A program made the translations under genes and the position numbers. Under the pieces are notes generated by a model. That model saw nothing but the letters and a program-made list of their open reading frames with translations, had not been told where the DNA came from and searched no databases. Below, piece after piece: positions 8,845 to 18,168 of a stretch of DNA of 64,000 bases. The DNA comes from Candidatus Melainabacteria bacterium (GTDB lineage: Bacteria; Cyanobacteriota; Vampirovibrionia; Obscuribacterales; Obscuribacteraceae). Location: NCBI GenBank assembly GCA_003963305.1, contig RXJR01000001.1:1-64000 (forward strand), read 5' to 3'. The stretch's first letter is position 1; every line of letters begins with the position of its first letter.

Positions 8845-9666
8845 TTACTTACTAGCAGCATGGTGCGCTGCATCATCTTTCGGCTTGGGCAGCTGCATTT
8901 GCAACATAGTGGCGAAGCCACCAGATGAGCCACCGGAGACAATCATAGTGTCAGGCAACACACCGTCCCACTTTTTCACGCGCTCCCACTCGATAAGTGT
9001 TGGCGATTTCTGCAGAGCCTGGCTCTGCAACTCGATTGACTTAGCTTGAGCTTGCGCGTTGGCAACAGTAATTTCAGCTTCTTTTCTCGCCTTATCCAAC
9101 TCATAGGACTTCTGCAAAGCTTGTTGTTCCATTACCTGTTTCTGCGCAATGGCTTGCTGCAACACTTCCGGCAGTCCAACGTGTGTAATTGGAATGTCGA
9201 CGACTTCAACCAATCCCTTCACGTTTTCACGAACCATAGCTAAAACCTGATTTTTGATCACGTTAACGTTCTTCGTAGCAGCGTCGGCTTTGTACTGCGA
9301 GACAACCTGTCTGAAAGCTTCTTGCACCTGTGGAGCAACAAGACGGTCAAAGGGATCGCCGGCATACTTTTCGTAGAGCACCAGAACCTGACCTTCCGGA
9401 ATTCGATACAACACCTTGTAGCTGATGTTAATCGGCTGCTGGTCTGAAGTCAGAGGATCGGCTTGTCCATCTTTCGTATCCTGCTTGACGCTATATTCAG
9501 TGATTCTGTCAGTGAGCGGATTGAAGAATTGCAAGCCGGAATTTAACAGGTTACGGTCCATCTGACCAAGCGAAACCTTGACGGCACGCTGACCCGGTTC
9601 AACAACCGTGCAGGCTGACAGTGATGTAATACAAACTAACGACACAAACAATTTAGGCAATTGCAT
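8845..9666 (-). CDS. SPFH/prohibitin-family (HflC-like) lipoprotein
   Basis: 273 residues. Lipoprotein signal with lipobox LSAC (Cys 19), then an SPFH domain: VVEPGQRAVKVSLGQ, TDRITEYSVKQDTKDG, ISYKVLYRIPEGQ. A long Ala/Glu/Lys/Gln coiled coil (~170-225) and the prohibitin-like WERVKKWDGVLPDTMIV follow. SPFH proteins form oligomeric membrane scaffolds; anchoring by a lipid instead of a transmembrane helix is less usual. The ATG at 9666 is chosen over an upstream ATG at 9771 because AAAGGAGGGGCGCA lies directly before it. Confidence 0.88.
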   Translation of the reverse strand: MQLPKLFVSLVCITSLSACTVVEPGQRAVKVSLGQMDRNLLNSGLQFFNPLTDRITEYSVKQDTKDGQADPLTSDQQPINISYKVLYRIPEGQVLVLYEKYAGDPFDRLVAPQVQEAFRQVVSQYKADAATKNVNVIKNQVLAMVRENVKGLVEVVDIPITHVGLPEVLQQAIAQKQVMEQQALQKSYELDKARKEAEITVANAQAQAKSIELQSQALQKSPTLIEWERVKKWDGVLPDTMIVSGGSSGGFATMLQMQLPKPKDDAAHHAASK

Positions 9667-9783
9667 TGCGCCCCTCCTTTTATTTTGATTTGAATTCTGT
9701 GAGATCGCCGACATGGCGACATTCTTCGATTTAGTTGCGTTTACGACAAAACAGTCGCTGTTCATGCGCATTACGGTGGGGGT

Positions 9784-9921
9784 ATGCTGCCGATTTCGAA
9801 TTTAGCTATGGTGTTCATGGTCATTCTCTTGCTTCTTTTCTTTCTTTTTGCTTTCTATGTTTTATTAGTTCCACTATATATGTGCCCCCGTAGAGTAATG
9901 ATTGTTGTAATCAATCCGTAA
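9784..9921 (+). CDS. Possible 45-residue single-membrane-segment peptide
   Basis: ATG at 9784 opens a 45-codon frame with one long hydrophobic segment (VILLLLFFLFAFYVLLVPL) followed by YMCPRRVMIVVINP and a stop. The juxtamembrane part faintly resembles the start of flotillins, where a membrane segment is followed by a Cys-Pro motif and a beta strand. It is next to an SPFH gene, so it may be a flotillin remnant or a small membrane peptide. GGTGGGGG sits too close to the ATG for an ideal ribosome site. Confidence 0.3.
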   Translation: MLPISNLAMVFMVILLLLFFLFAFYVLLVPLYMCPRRVMIVVINP

Positions 9922-10267
9922 TAAATCGGTCGAGTTGGAATTTTCTATAGGCAACCGATCTTGTCGCGGTACGATTTCTTAATCAGGCAATACGAGGACT
10001 CAATTTAGACAATAAAATTGGACAAGTCCACGCACGAGCTGACTCCATTTAGAGTCTAAACGTCACGAGATGCATAATTTCCCAAGGCGGAGCAGCCCCA
10101 TGCGCTCGCGGACTGTCAGTAGCTCTGATTCACCGTAACAACTTGGTTATGTTCTACTCTTATACTAGTAATTAACTTTCTAGGTCTTTATCTAAATCTC
10201 GCTGTTCTGAATCCGAATCGAAGCGTGTGAATGCCCTAAAATTTAGGAAGCATGCATTCTGTCGCAG

Positions 10268-10309
10268 AAAAGGTTACTGTTCTAGCGCTCTTCTCTTACC
10301 GTAACCTTT
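10268..10309. promoter_or_regulatory. Inverted repeat in the leader of the ChaN-like gene
   Basis: AAAGGTTAC at 10268-10276 and GTAACCTTT at 10301-10309 are a perfect 9-bp inverted repeat around a 24-base loop, 44 bases before the ATG. It could fold in the 5' untranslated RNA as a regulatory hairpin, or be a protein-binding site. Confidence 0.4.
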
Positions 10310-10352
10310 GGGTTCTTCGCATTCTTTCGAGTCATAAAAAGGCTGGAAAATA

Positions 10353-11285
10353 ATGAGTGAGAAAGTTAGTGACAAATCCCCATGCGTCGCACAAACGCAG
10401 CTGGACAAAATTGAGTCGCGAAGTTTTGATAGTGCGTCGTCTCGTCTGCTTGATGAAACAAAGAATACTGCGGAGACGCCGGTTAATAGGTCGAAAGTAG
10501 AATGTGCTCGTCTGGTCACCGAAGGAGTCCTTCCACCACTTCATCTTACCCAGAGCGGTGACACCGTCCGACCCTCAGCAGACGCCACTCCGGGCGGTGC
10601 GGAACCTACGGAAGATTTAAGTGCGGGCATGAATGCAGCCCGTAAAAACACGAAAGGCTGGAACACAGAGAACCCTCCCCCATTTACCAGCGTAAGCGAA
10701 AAACTGGGTGCCAGTAAAACTGTTTTTTGGGGCGATGATCATTTGGATGAATCGAGCCCACTGCGCTTTAAAAAAGCGTTGCCTGTTTTGAAAGAAGCCG
10801 GGGTCGACACCGTCGGAGTTGAACTACTTCGAGAAAATCAACAGTCCATGGTCGATGGCTATCTAAGCGCCCAAAAGGGCTCGCCCGAGGAAGCTTCAGC
10901 TGAGCAGCGCATTCGAGAGAGGTTAGAGCATACGGTCAACAAGGACCAGCTGTTGACAAACAAAACCATGGAATTTATAAAAGCAGCGAAAGACGCGGGT
11001 CTCAAGGTTCTATGCATTGAGCCGAACGGTGGCAATTTGTACTACGGCGGAGATCCTGGAGAAGGCGCAGCGGCACAGCGCGACACGAACTGGGCTGACG
11101 TAATCGAGGGTTACGAGAAGCGTAATCCAGACTCGAAAGTGCTTGTTATCGCCGGTTCCACACATTTTATCAAAATGCAAAACAACCCCACTCTGCCCGA
11201 AATCCTTTCGCGAAAAGGCGTTCCATCTGTAGATCTCACGCCGCCTTCTCAGTATTTCGAAGGTGAGATCTTGCTGCCAAAATAG
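10353..11285 (+). CDS. ChaN/TIKI-superfamily-like protein
   Basis: 310 residues. The first ~110 are hydrophilic and low-complexity. The C-terminal ~190 resemble the ChaN/TIKI/EreA fold: TVFWGDDHLDESSPLRF in the position of the usual GExH motif, VDTVGVELLRENQQ, an acidic helical region, LKVLCIEPNGG, and KVLVIAGSTHF near the end. Members bind haem or act as metal-dependent hydrolases. The His and Glu/Asp residues typical of a metal site are visible, but the activity is unknown. No signal peptide. It starts with ATG after GGCTGGAAAATA. Assignment is by motif pattern only. Confidence 0.72.
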   Translation: MSEKVSDKSPCVAQTQLDKIESRSFDSASSRLLDETKNTAETPVNRSKVECARLVTEGVLPPLHLTQSGDTVRPSADATPGGAEPTEDLSAGMNAARKNTKGWNTENPPPFTSVSEKLGASKTVFWGDDHLDESSPLRFKKALPVLKEAGVDTVGVELLRENQQSMVDGYLSAQKGSPEEASAEQRIRERLEHTVNKDQLLTNKTMEFIKAAKDAGLKVLCIEPNGGNLYYGGDPGEGAAAQRDTNWADVIEGYEKRNPDSKVLVIAGSTHFIKMQNNPTLPEILSRKGVPSVDLTPPSQYFEGEILLPK

Positions 11286-11395
11286 GATGCCACTTAATAA
11301 GCAGAATGGGCATGATAAGACTGCGAGAAGTCGCTCACTCTGCTAATATGAGCGCAGGAGTTTTTATCACTGGTAGCCTAGATTAAGGTCAAACT

Positions 11396-13888
11396 GTGCA
11401 CCAGAAGCAATTTCCAAAAGATCAAAACGCAAAGACGAAACTAGATAATCTGAAGGCAACGCCTGCAGCGCAGACTAGCATTGACAATCCGGCTGCAACA
11501 CCCTTAGCGCAGACTAGCGCTGACAATCCGGCTGCGACACCCTTAGCACAGACCAGCGTTGACAATCCGGCTGCGACACCCTTAGCACAGACCAGCGTTG
11601 ACAATCCGGCTGCGACACCTTTAGCGCGGACGAGCGTTGACAATCCGGCTGCGACACCTTTAGCGCGGACGAGCGTTGACAATCCGGCTGCGACGCCTGA
11701 AGAGCAGCAGGAAACAATGCAGGCTCCCATGCCCGACAGATTTATCGGAACTACGATAGCCGAGCGCTACGAAATCTTGTCGCTGGCAGGTAAAGGTGGA
11801 ATGAGTTCCGTTTACCGCGCCAGACACGTTTTAACGCACCGAATAGTGGCGCTGAAGCTCATGCATCCACACTTGCTCACCGATGAAAACGCGGTTCGCC
11901 GGTTCCAGCAGGAAGCGAAAGCAGCGAGCCGACTGCATCACATCAATGCAATCTCAGTGCTGGACATGGGTGTAACAGAAGACGACCAACCATTTCTAAC
12001 AATGGACTTTCTGGAAGGTCGCTCGCTCTCAGAAGAGATTAGAGACTGCGGACAAATTGAGCCGATTCGATGCATTCACATATTTCTGCAGGTCTGCTCG
12101 GCACTGGCACATGCCCACGATCAACGCATCGTGCATCGCGATTTAAAACCAAGCAACGTGATGCTGATGCAAGCCGATGATGATCCCGATTTCGTCAAAG
12201 TGGTCGATTTTGGTATCGCCAAAATATTGCGAGAAGGCAGTGAGTCTCTCAAGCTAACGGCAACTGGAGATGTCTTCGGAAGCCCTTATTACATGAGCCC
12301 CGAGCAGTGCATGGGCAATCCGCTCGACGCACGCTCGGACATCTATTCGATGGGATGCCTCATGTACGAGGCTCTTACAGGCAGAGTTCCGCACGAAGGA
12401 AAGAACGTGCTGGAAACGATGTACATGCACACAAACCTCGCAACACCAGCACTTACCGACATCGAAGCAGATCCGCGTCTAAAGCTCAGACTCGATCAGA
12501 TCTTGCAAAAGTGCATGGCGAAAGTACCCGATCAACGCTATCAAAGCATGATCGAACTGCGCGACGATCTGATGACTCTGAGCGACGCACCGCAAAAGGG
12601 CTTCAAAATTGCAGCTCAGCTGGGCATTAATGCCGCTGACCAGGGTAGAAAACTCGACAATAGATTAGCTGCCGTATCTTCAAAAAAATTGTTCTGGGTC
12701 GCAATGCCACTACTTGCGGTGCTGGGAACTATCGTCATATCATTCGGGTACTACTGGTTGAGCACATCAGGAGACCCTTCGCCATCGGACAGAGAATTGT
12801 TGCCGATACGAAATTTATCCGGCAATGAAATTGCTGAGAAGATGGTCGACACCACGGCGGCTCAGTGCAAATCATCAGACGAGGTTCTGAAGGAAAGCCT
12901 GAAAGTGCTGGGCGATACGGAGCAAGCTCATGACCGGAATGTCATGCTCTACAACACCTTGCTTAAGTCTCACAAAAGTTACAGGCCCGAAGAGTTTTAT
13001 CAATTAGTGCAACGTTACGGCTTCTATTTCATGAAGTCCGGCGATTACGGCGAAGCAATCGACGCGTTTGAAACGGCCATTAACACATCCATACAGGGAA
13101 AGTTTGCTCTGCCACTGGAGAACGCTGGGCTGCAAGCGGCTATTGTTGAATGCCTCATGTCGAGCGGTGACGGCACGAAATTGGACAGAAATTTTTCAGA
13201 CAGCACCAGCGCCACCGTAAAGGCGTACAACCTCGCACTGCAAGCCAATTTTGGATTTCATGAGAACAATGTCAACAGTACACCACTAGCAATAACCAAT
13301 CTGGGCAATCTGCTCGAACTCAGCTCCATGAGTCCCGAGCGCTTGAAGCCCGGTATCAGGATTTTTCAGATTTTGTACGGACTGACCGATATTCCACCTG
13401 GTTTAAAAGCCAAGGTTTATTATCAAGCAGCGCAGTTTTTGCTCAGTTGCGAAGCCAATGGATTGAAACAAATTCCAATGCTGGTCTTTAGTCCTCAACT
13501 GCAAAGACCAGTCATGGGCGCCAAGCCCACAGCGGAACTGACAGCAGAGATGTTGGATGGTTCGCTCAAAGCCTGGGAGCAACTGGAACGGAAACGAACA
13601 ATAAAGAGAGCAGTCTTCTACAACGAAGGTGTCATTCACAACCGCCTCGGATTGATTGCGTTAAAGAGCGAAGATCTGGATCTGGCTGCTGCGGAATTCA
13701 ACCTGGCATTGCAAAAGTTTGTGGACAATAATGAGAGTGAAGCAGCGGCAAAAGTTTTGTTCAATCTGAGCGATGTGCGACTGAAACAGCACAATTTGCC
13801 TGCTTACTACGAAACTCACCGTGACGCGAAGAGAATCTGGGACGGCTTGTTGCACCCTTTGAATCTCAGTCAGTTCAAAACATCGTAA
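11396..13888 (+). CDS. Membrane Ser/Thr protein kinase with N-terminal repeats and C-terminal sensor/TPR-like domain
   Basis: 830 residues, GTG start. Residues 21-98 are six 13-residue repeats (ATPLAQTSVDNPA). A complete Hanks-type kinase domain follows (~124-390): GKGGMSSVY loop, VALKLM (Lys 154), HRDLKPSN (Asp 249), DFG (271-273), YYMSPEQC (SPE in place of APE) and SDIYSMGCLMYEALTG. One membrane segment at ~431-457 links to an extracytoplasmic helical region with TPR-like repeats (~500-820). It probably phosphorylates Ser/Thr targets in response to an external signal. It is 110 bp downstream of the ChaN-like gene. Confidence 0.92.
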   Translation: MHQKQFPKDQNAKTKLDNLKATPAAQTSIDNPAATPLAQTSADNPAATPLAQTSVDNPAATPLAQTSVDNPAATPLARTSVDNPAATPLARTSVDNPAATPEEQQETMQAPMPDRFIGTTIAERYEILSLAGKGGMSSVYRARHVLTHRIVALKLMHPHLLTDENAVRRFQQEAKAASRLHHINAISVLDMGVTEDDQPFLTMDFLEGRSLSEEIRDCGQIEPIRCIHIFLQVCSALAHAHDQRIVHRDLKPSNVMLMQADDDPDFVKVVDFGIAKILREGSESLKLTATGDVFGSPYYMSPEQCMGNPLDARSDIYSMGCLMYEALTGRVPHEGKNVLETMYMHTNLATPALTDIEADPRLKLRLDQILQKCMAKVPDQRYQSMIELRDDLMTLSDAPQKGFKIAAQLGINAADQGRKLDNRLAAVSSKKLFWVAMPLLAVLGTIVISFGYYWLSTSGDPSPSDRELLPIRNLSGNEIAEKMVDTTAAQCKSSDEVLKESLKVLGDTEQAHDRNVMLYNTLLKSHKSYRPEEFYQLVQRYGFYFMKSGDYGEAIDAFETAINTSIQGKFALPLENAGLQAAIVECLMSSGDGTKLDRNFSDSTSATVKAYNLALQANFGFHENNVNSTPLAITNLGNLLELSSMSPERLKPGIRIFQILYGLTDIPPGLKAKVYYQAAQFLLSCEANGLKQIPMLVFSPQLQRPVMGAKPTAELTAEMLDGSLKAWEQLERKRTIKRAVFYNEGVIHNRLGLIALKSEDLDLAAAEFNLALQKFVDNNESEAAAKVLFNLSDVRLKQHNLPAYYETHRDAKRIWDGLLHPLNLSQFKTS
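11456..11689 (+). repeat. Six tandem 39-bp repeats inside the kinase gene
   Basis: Six in-frame copies of a 39-bp unit encode ATP-x-A-x-TS-x-DNPA. Copies 3-6 are nearly identical at DNA level, while copies 1-2 have drifted, which suggests recent expansion by slippage or unequal crossing-over. They form a flexible Pro/Ala/Thr N-terminal tail. Confidence 0.95.
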
Positions 13889-14062
13889 GACCGAACTACG
13901 CGAGCACGGAACCGAAGACACACCGGTGGGCGCATTGCAAGCAGACAGCCCCACCCCTTGGAATCAATGAGCAACGAGGATAAATACCCTCAGATGTTCT
14001 AGAATTGGACAGCCTCAGACCGGTTATCAATAGAACCAATAAGCTTCCGCAGCAGCATTCGG

Positions 14063-16060
14063 GTGACGGAACAAATGAACCTAAACAACCACAGACAGTT
14101 TCAAGCGCTAAAAGTCTTCATGCTGTCAGCCTTGTTGACCATGCCTTGCCTATACGGCTGCGGTGCCGACAAAGTACCGACCGGTACCGAAGGTGGTGCT
14201 TCAAGTAATGGAACGTCGACAACAACATCATCCGAAAACTCATCAATATCATCAACGTCAAGTGCCTCGTCAAACGCAGGCAATTCCAAATCTCCTTTAG
14301 CAATTGTCGACCCACCAAACCCCGGTCCCTACAAAATAAAGCTGGTTGATGGGGAAGAGATGAGAGTGGGGCGATTTCCTGTGGGTAAGTTCGGCGGCTC
14401 GTTAGTGCGCTCAATAATCTCCGCAGATCCAAAAACATTCAACTATTGGGCGGCGGAAGATACCAGCTCGACGCTGCTTGCCAGCCACTTGTTCGGCGGA
14501 CTGGTGACCGTCGATCCCTGGACCGGAGAAGTAATTCCGGACATGGCAGAGAGCTTCAAGGTCGATCCCGATGGTGTCACATACACCACCAAATTACGCA
14601 AAGGTCTGACATGGTCTGATGGGAAACCTATAACCTCGGCAGATGTCGCCTTTACATGGAATAAATTGATCGCCGAGGGCTACGGAAACTCATCGATCAG
14701 AGATGTAGTCAGCGTCGACGGCAAGATGCCCACTGTAACAGTAGTGGACGATTTGACCAACAAATTCGTCACACCGAAAACATTCGCTCCATTCTTGAGG
14801 CAGCTCAGCACACCAATTGCCCCTCAACATGTAATCGAACCAATTTTGAAACGCAAAGACGGCAAGGCAGCATTCCAACATTTATGGGCAGCCGATCTCG
14901 ACCCGAAGACACTGGTGACGAGCGGACCATACACTTTGGCGCGGTTCGTTCCTGCGCAGCGGGTAGAACTGCAAGCCACAAAAAATTTCTACATGGTAAA
15001 TGCTGAAGGTAAACGCTTGCCATATCTAGAACGGTTGATGTTCCTGATCGTGCCGGATCCGAACACAAATCTGCTCAAGTTCAGAGGCAATGAGTTAGAT
15101 CTGACACCGGTGCGAGCCCGCGACGTTTCCAAACTGCTGACAGAACAAAAGTCCGGGAACTTCAAACTGAACAACCTCGGACCATCAATCGGCACAATAT
15201 TCATCATGATGAATATGAACCGCAGAGAAAATTCAAAAACGCATAAACCATACGTCAATCCCATCAAATCGAAATGGTTCAACGACACTAATTTCAGACA
15301 GGCGATCAACCATGCAGTCAATCGGCAAGAAATCGTCGACAGCTATTTCAAAGGTATCGGCGCAACTTTGTTTACGGCTGAGCCCAGCGCCAGCCCTTAC
15401 TTCAACTCCAAGCTGAAGCCATTCAAAAACGATCCGGACTACGCAATGTCACTGCTACAAAAGTCCGGATTTCAGAAGAAAGCTGACGGATTTTTGTATG
15501 ACAAGGACGGAAACAAAGTCGAGATCAACATGCTCGCAGCCGCGGGAAGCACGTTGTACGAGTTCATCGGCAATATGATGGTGACCGATATGAAAAAGCT
15601 AGGCATCACCATCAATCTTTCGCCACTGGATTTCAATGTACTCAACGACAAAGTCAACTCCGGCGATTGGGAGTGCTGCCTCGAAGGGCTCTCCCCGGGA
15701 GATGCGCTCGAACCGAATGATGGTGCTAATGTCTGGAAGTCGACAGGTCGCATGCACTTGTTCGACCAGCGCCAGGCTGACGATGCCGGTAAAATCACCG
15801 CGTCTGATGTTCGTCCATGGGAGAAACGGCTCGATCAGCTTTTCAGCGAAGGTGCGCAGACACTGGATAAAGCGAAGCGTCATCAAATTTACGACGAGTA
15901 TCAGCAGATCGTTTATGACGAAGCACCGTTCATTTATCTGGTAACACCTTCGACAATCGTTGCCGCGCGAAACACCCTGAAAAACTACACGCCGACTACA
16001 TTGTCGCAATACACCAACGGTGTGCATAACGTTGAAGAGGTTTGGAAAGCGCCCGAGTGA
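14063..16060 (+). CDS. Peptide/nickel-type ABC transporter substrate-binding lipoprotein (SBP_bac_5), copy 1
   Basis: 665 residues. Lipoprotein signal: LLTMPCLYGC, lipid Cys before GADK, then a Ser/Thr-rich linker. The body is a DppA/OppA-type family 5 binding protein: DPKTFNYWAAED, DPWTGEVIPDMAESF, KGLTWSDGKPITSADVAFTW, FRQAINHAVNRQEIV and a C-terminal YDEYQQIVYDEAPFIYL. It binds oligopeptides or similar solutes outside the inner membrane. It starts with GTG at 14063; ATG at 14075 after GGAACAA is as likely. It begins a four-gene importer operon. Confidence 0.9.
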   Translation: MTEQMNLNNHRQFQALKVFMLSALLTMPCLYGCGADKVPTGTEGGASSNGTSTTTSSENSSISSTSSASSNAGNSKSPLAIVDPPNPGPYKIKLVDGEEMRVGRFPVGKFGGSLVRSIISADPKTFNYWAAEDTSSTLLASHLFGGLVTVDPWTGEVIPDMAESFKVDPDGVTYTTKLRKGLTWSDGKPITSADVAFTWNKLIAEGYGNSSIRDVVSVDGKMPTVTVVDDLTNKFVTPKTFAPFLRQLSTPIAPQHVIEPILKRKDGKAAFQHLWAADLDPKTLVTSGPYTLARFVPAQRVELQATKNFYMVNAEGKRLPYLERLMFLIVPDPNTNLLKFRGNELDLTPVRARDVSKLLTEQKSGNFKLNNLGPSIGTIFIMMNMNRRENSKTHKPYVNPIKSKWFNDTNFRQAINHAVNRQEIVDSYFKGIGATLFTAEPSASPYFNSKLKPFKNDPDYAMSLLQKSGFQKKADGFLYDKDGNKVEINMLAAAGSTLYEFIGNMMVTDMKKLGITINLSPLDFNVLNDKVNSGDWECCLEGLSPGDALEPNDGANVWKSTGRMHLFDQRQADDAGKITASDVRPWEKRLDQLFSEGAQTLDKAKRHQIYDEYQQIVYDEAPFIYLVTPSTIVAARNTLKNYTPTTLSQYTNGVHNVEEVWKAPE

Positions 16061-18168
16061 ACAGGAAACCCAGAGTAAACATGCGACCAGTTGCACAGCT
16101 GATCATCGCCTTCACAGCATCGAGTGTGATTCTGACTGGATGTGGCGCGGATAAGACAGTCAAGACTGCGACTGGCGGTAACAATGTTTCTCACAGCGGC
16201 GCAGATCCTGCACAAACTGGAGGAACTTCGACATCCACCGACCGAATTGCCAAAGGATCTTCTGAACAAAACGGAGCAGACTCTGCACAAACCGGCGAGA
16301 CAGCCCGTACAGGCGTAATCCCAAGCAAAACATTGGAAGCGGCAATGTCGCACATCGCAAAGACACTGGAGCCGCCACCATTCCAACTGATTACAGCATC
16401 AGCCGATACAACCGATAAAGTCATTCCATCTTCAACGGATAAACCGATAGCGGAATTCTGGCAAGCGCGAGGTGAACCGGGCGAGTTTGGCGGCACATTC
16501 AATGTCGGCTCATTCGGGCAGGGTCCCAAAACATTCAACAAGTGGGCATCTGCCGACGCTGAAAGTGATGGCATCGGACAGCTCATGTACGAAGATCTTC
16601 TGGCACCTGATCCCTGGACCGGCGTTTACTATCCCAAACTCGCTAAAAGCTTCAGCGTCAGTCCGGACAAAAAAGAAATCACATTCATTCTTAGAAAGGG
16701 CTTGAAATGGTCTGACGGACATCCTCTGACCGCAGACGACGTTGTTTTCACCTTTGATACCATTGTGCGCAAAGGCTACGGAAACTCGAGTTATCGAGAC
16801 GTATTATCAGTTAACGGCAAATTCCCGGATGTCATCAAAGTCAACGACTTAACTGTAAAGTTCCGCACAACGGTGCCATTTGCACCAATTTTGAACGGTC
16901 TTCGAGTGGCTATCGCACCAAAACACATCCTAGAACCGATAACGCGAAAACCAATTGCTGAATTCTCAAAATTCTGGGACGTCAACACAGATCCGTCAAA
17001 ACTTGTTGTCAGCGGTCCCTTCAAAGTGTCCAGATATCTGCCTGCACAACGAGTTGAAATGACACGGAATCCACTCTACGCAATGGTTGATCGGCACGGT
17101 CGGCGATTGCCTTATCTAGACAAATTCAACGTTGTTATCGTGCCGGATCAAAATACTGAGATTTTGAAATTCTACGGCAATGAAATTGATTTTCTAGACA
17201 TACGCTCGGTGCGCGGCTCAGATGCCGCGACTATGAAAAAGCGCGAGGCTGAGGGCGGATACAAAATGTACAACCTCGGACCCGACGACGGCACAATGTT
17301 TCTCATGTTCAACATGAATAAGCGAAAGGATGCGAAAGGGAAATATTACGTCGATCCGATCAAACAGAAGTGGTTTGAAAGCAAAAGCTTCAGACAGGCA
17401 ATCAGCCATGCCATCAACCGAAAAGCAATCATCAGCAATGTTTTGCGCGGCGTGGGATTGCCTTTGTACACGGCCGAGTCGCCGGCATCCATCTACTTTG
17501 ACCAAAACCTTGAAGGCTATCCACAGGATTTGGAACTAGCAGCAGACCTGCTGCAAACTGACGGGTTCAGACGAAAAGGCGAATGGCTTTACGACAAGGA
17601 TGGACATCAAGTCGAATTCACTCTCATCACAAACGCCGGAAACACTACTAGAGACGGTGTCTGCGTAATGATCGTGAACGAGTTGAAAAAGCTCGGCATC
17701 AAAGCGAATTATCAACCAATCGATTTCAACATAATGATCGATAAAGTTGAAAACAGTCTGGAATGGCAAGCCGTTGTTATGGGATTAACCGGCGACAAAC
17801 TCGAACCATATAATGGTGCCAATATTTGGAAAAGTGACGGACGCCTGCACTTATTCAATCAGCGCCTGGCTGGACCCGACGGCAAAGTAGCGGTCAAAGA
17901 CCCTCTCGATTTCGAAGAGGTCATCGACAAATGTTTCGATCGCGGTGCCACCACATTCGAACCATCGCAGCGCAGGAAATGGTTCGATATGTATCAGCAA
18001 ATTGCTTATGAAAAACTTCCATTCATCTACTTATATTCTACGCTCGATATAACGGCGATGAAAAATAAAGTCGGTAATTACATGCCGACGCCGCTTGGTA
18101 TCTGGTATACGCCCAAAGGCAGTTTGCATAATATCGAAGAGATTTATATCAAGAAGGCGGTTCACTAA
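16057..18168 (+). CDS. Peptide-type ABC transporter substrate-binding lipoprotein (SBP_bac_5), copy 2
   Basis: About 703 residues, paralogous to the preceding gene: DPWTGVYYPKLAKSF, KGLKWSDGHPLTADDVVFTF, SFRQAISHAINRKAI and MYQQIAYEKLPFIYLYS. The lipobox is LTGC. A long linker follows, with SGADPAQTGGTS and NGADSAQTGETA forming a diverged internal repeat. The GTG start overlaps the previous stop codon (GTGA); an ATG at 16081 is an alternative. Two tandem paralogues feeding one permease pair suggest different ligand ranges. Confidence 0.9.
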   Translation: MNRKPRVNMRPVAQLIIAFTASSVILTGCGADKTVKTATGGNNVSHSGADPAQTGGTSTSTDRIAKGSSEQNGADSAQTGETARTGVIPSKTLEAAMSHIAKTLEPPPFQLITASADTTDKVIPSSTDKPIAEFWQARGEPGEFGGTFNVGSFGQGPKTFNKWASADAESDGIGQLMYEDLLAPDPWTGVYYPKLAKSFSVSPDKKEITFILRKGLKWSDGHPLTADDVVFTFDTIVRKGYGNSSYRDVLSVNGKFPDVIKVNDLTVKFRTTVPFAPILNGLRVAIAPKHILEPITRKPIAEFSKFWDVNTDPSKLVVSGPFKVSRYLPAQRVEMTRNPLYAMVDRHGRRLPYLDKFNVVIVPDQNTEILKFYGNEIDFLDIRSVRGSDAATMKKREAEGGYKMYNLGPDDGTMFLMFNMNKRKDAKGKYYVDPIKQKWFESKSFRQAISHAINRKAIISNVLRGVGLPLYTAESPASIYFDQNLEGYPQDLELAADLLQTDGFRRKGEWLYDKDGHQVEFTLITNAGNTTRDGVCVMIVNELKKLGIKANYQPIDFNIMIDKVENSLEWQAVVMGLTGDKLEPYNGANIWKSDGRLHLFNQRLAGPDGKVAVKDPLDFEEVIDKCFDRGATTFEPSQRRKWFDMYQQIAYEKLPFIYLYSTLDITAMKNKVGNYMPTPLGIWYTPKGSLHNIEEIYIKKAVH

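Larger units (their letters stand above)
9667..10352. other. 686-bp AT-rich intergenic region between divergent genes
   Basis: This gap separates the SPFH lipoprotein operon (leftward) from the ChaN-like gene (rightward). It should hold both promoters, but no confident -35/-10 pair was chosen. It contains a 45-codon hydrophobic ORF (9784-9921), a CCTAAAATTTAGG palindrome at 10235-10247 and a 9-bp inverted repeat at 10268-10309. Nothing else is recognised. Confidence 0.6.

Noticed and set aside
11456-11689. CRISPR-like spacing in the kinase repeats
   Set aside because: The 39-bp units are contiguous, in frame and lack spacers. They are protein repeats.
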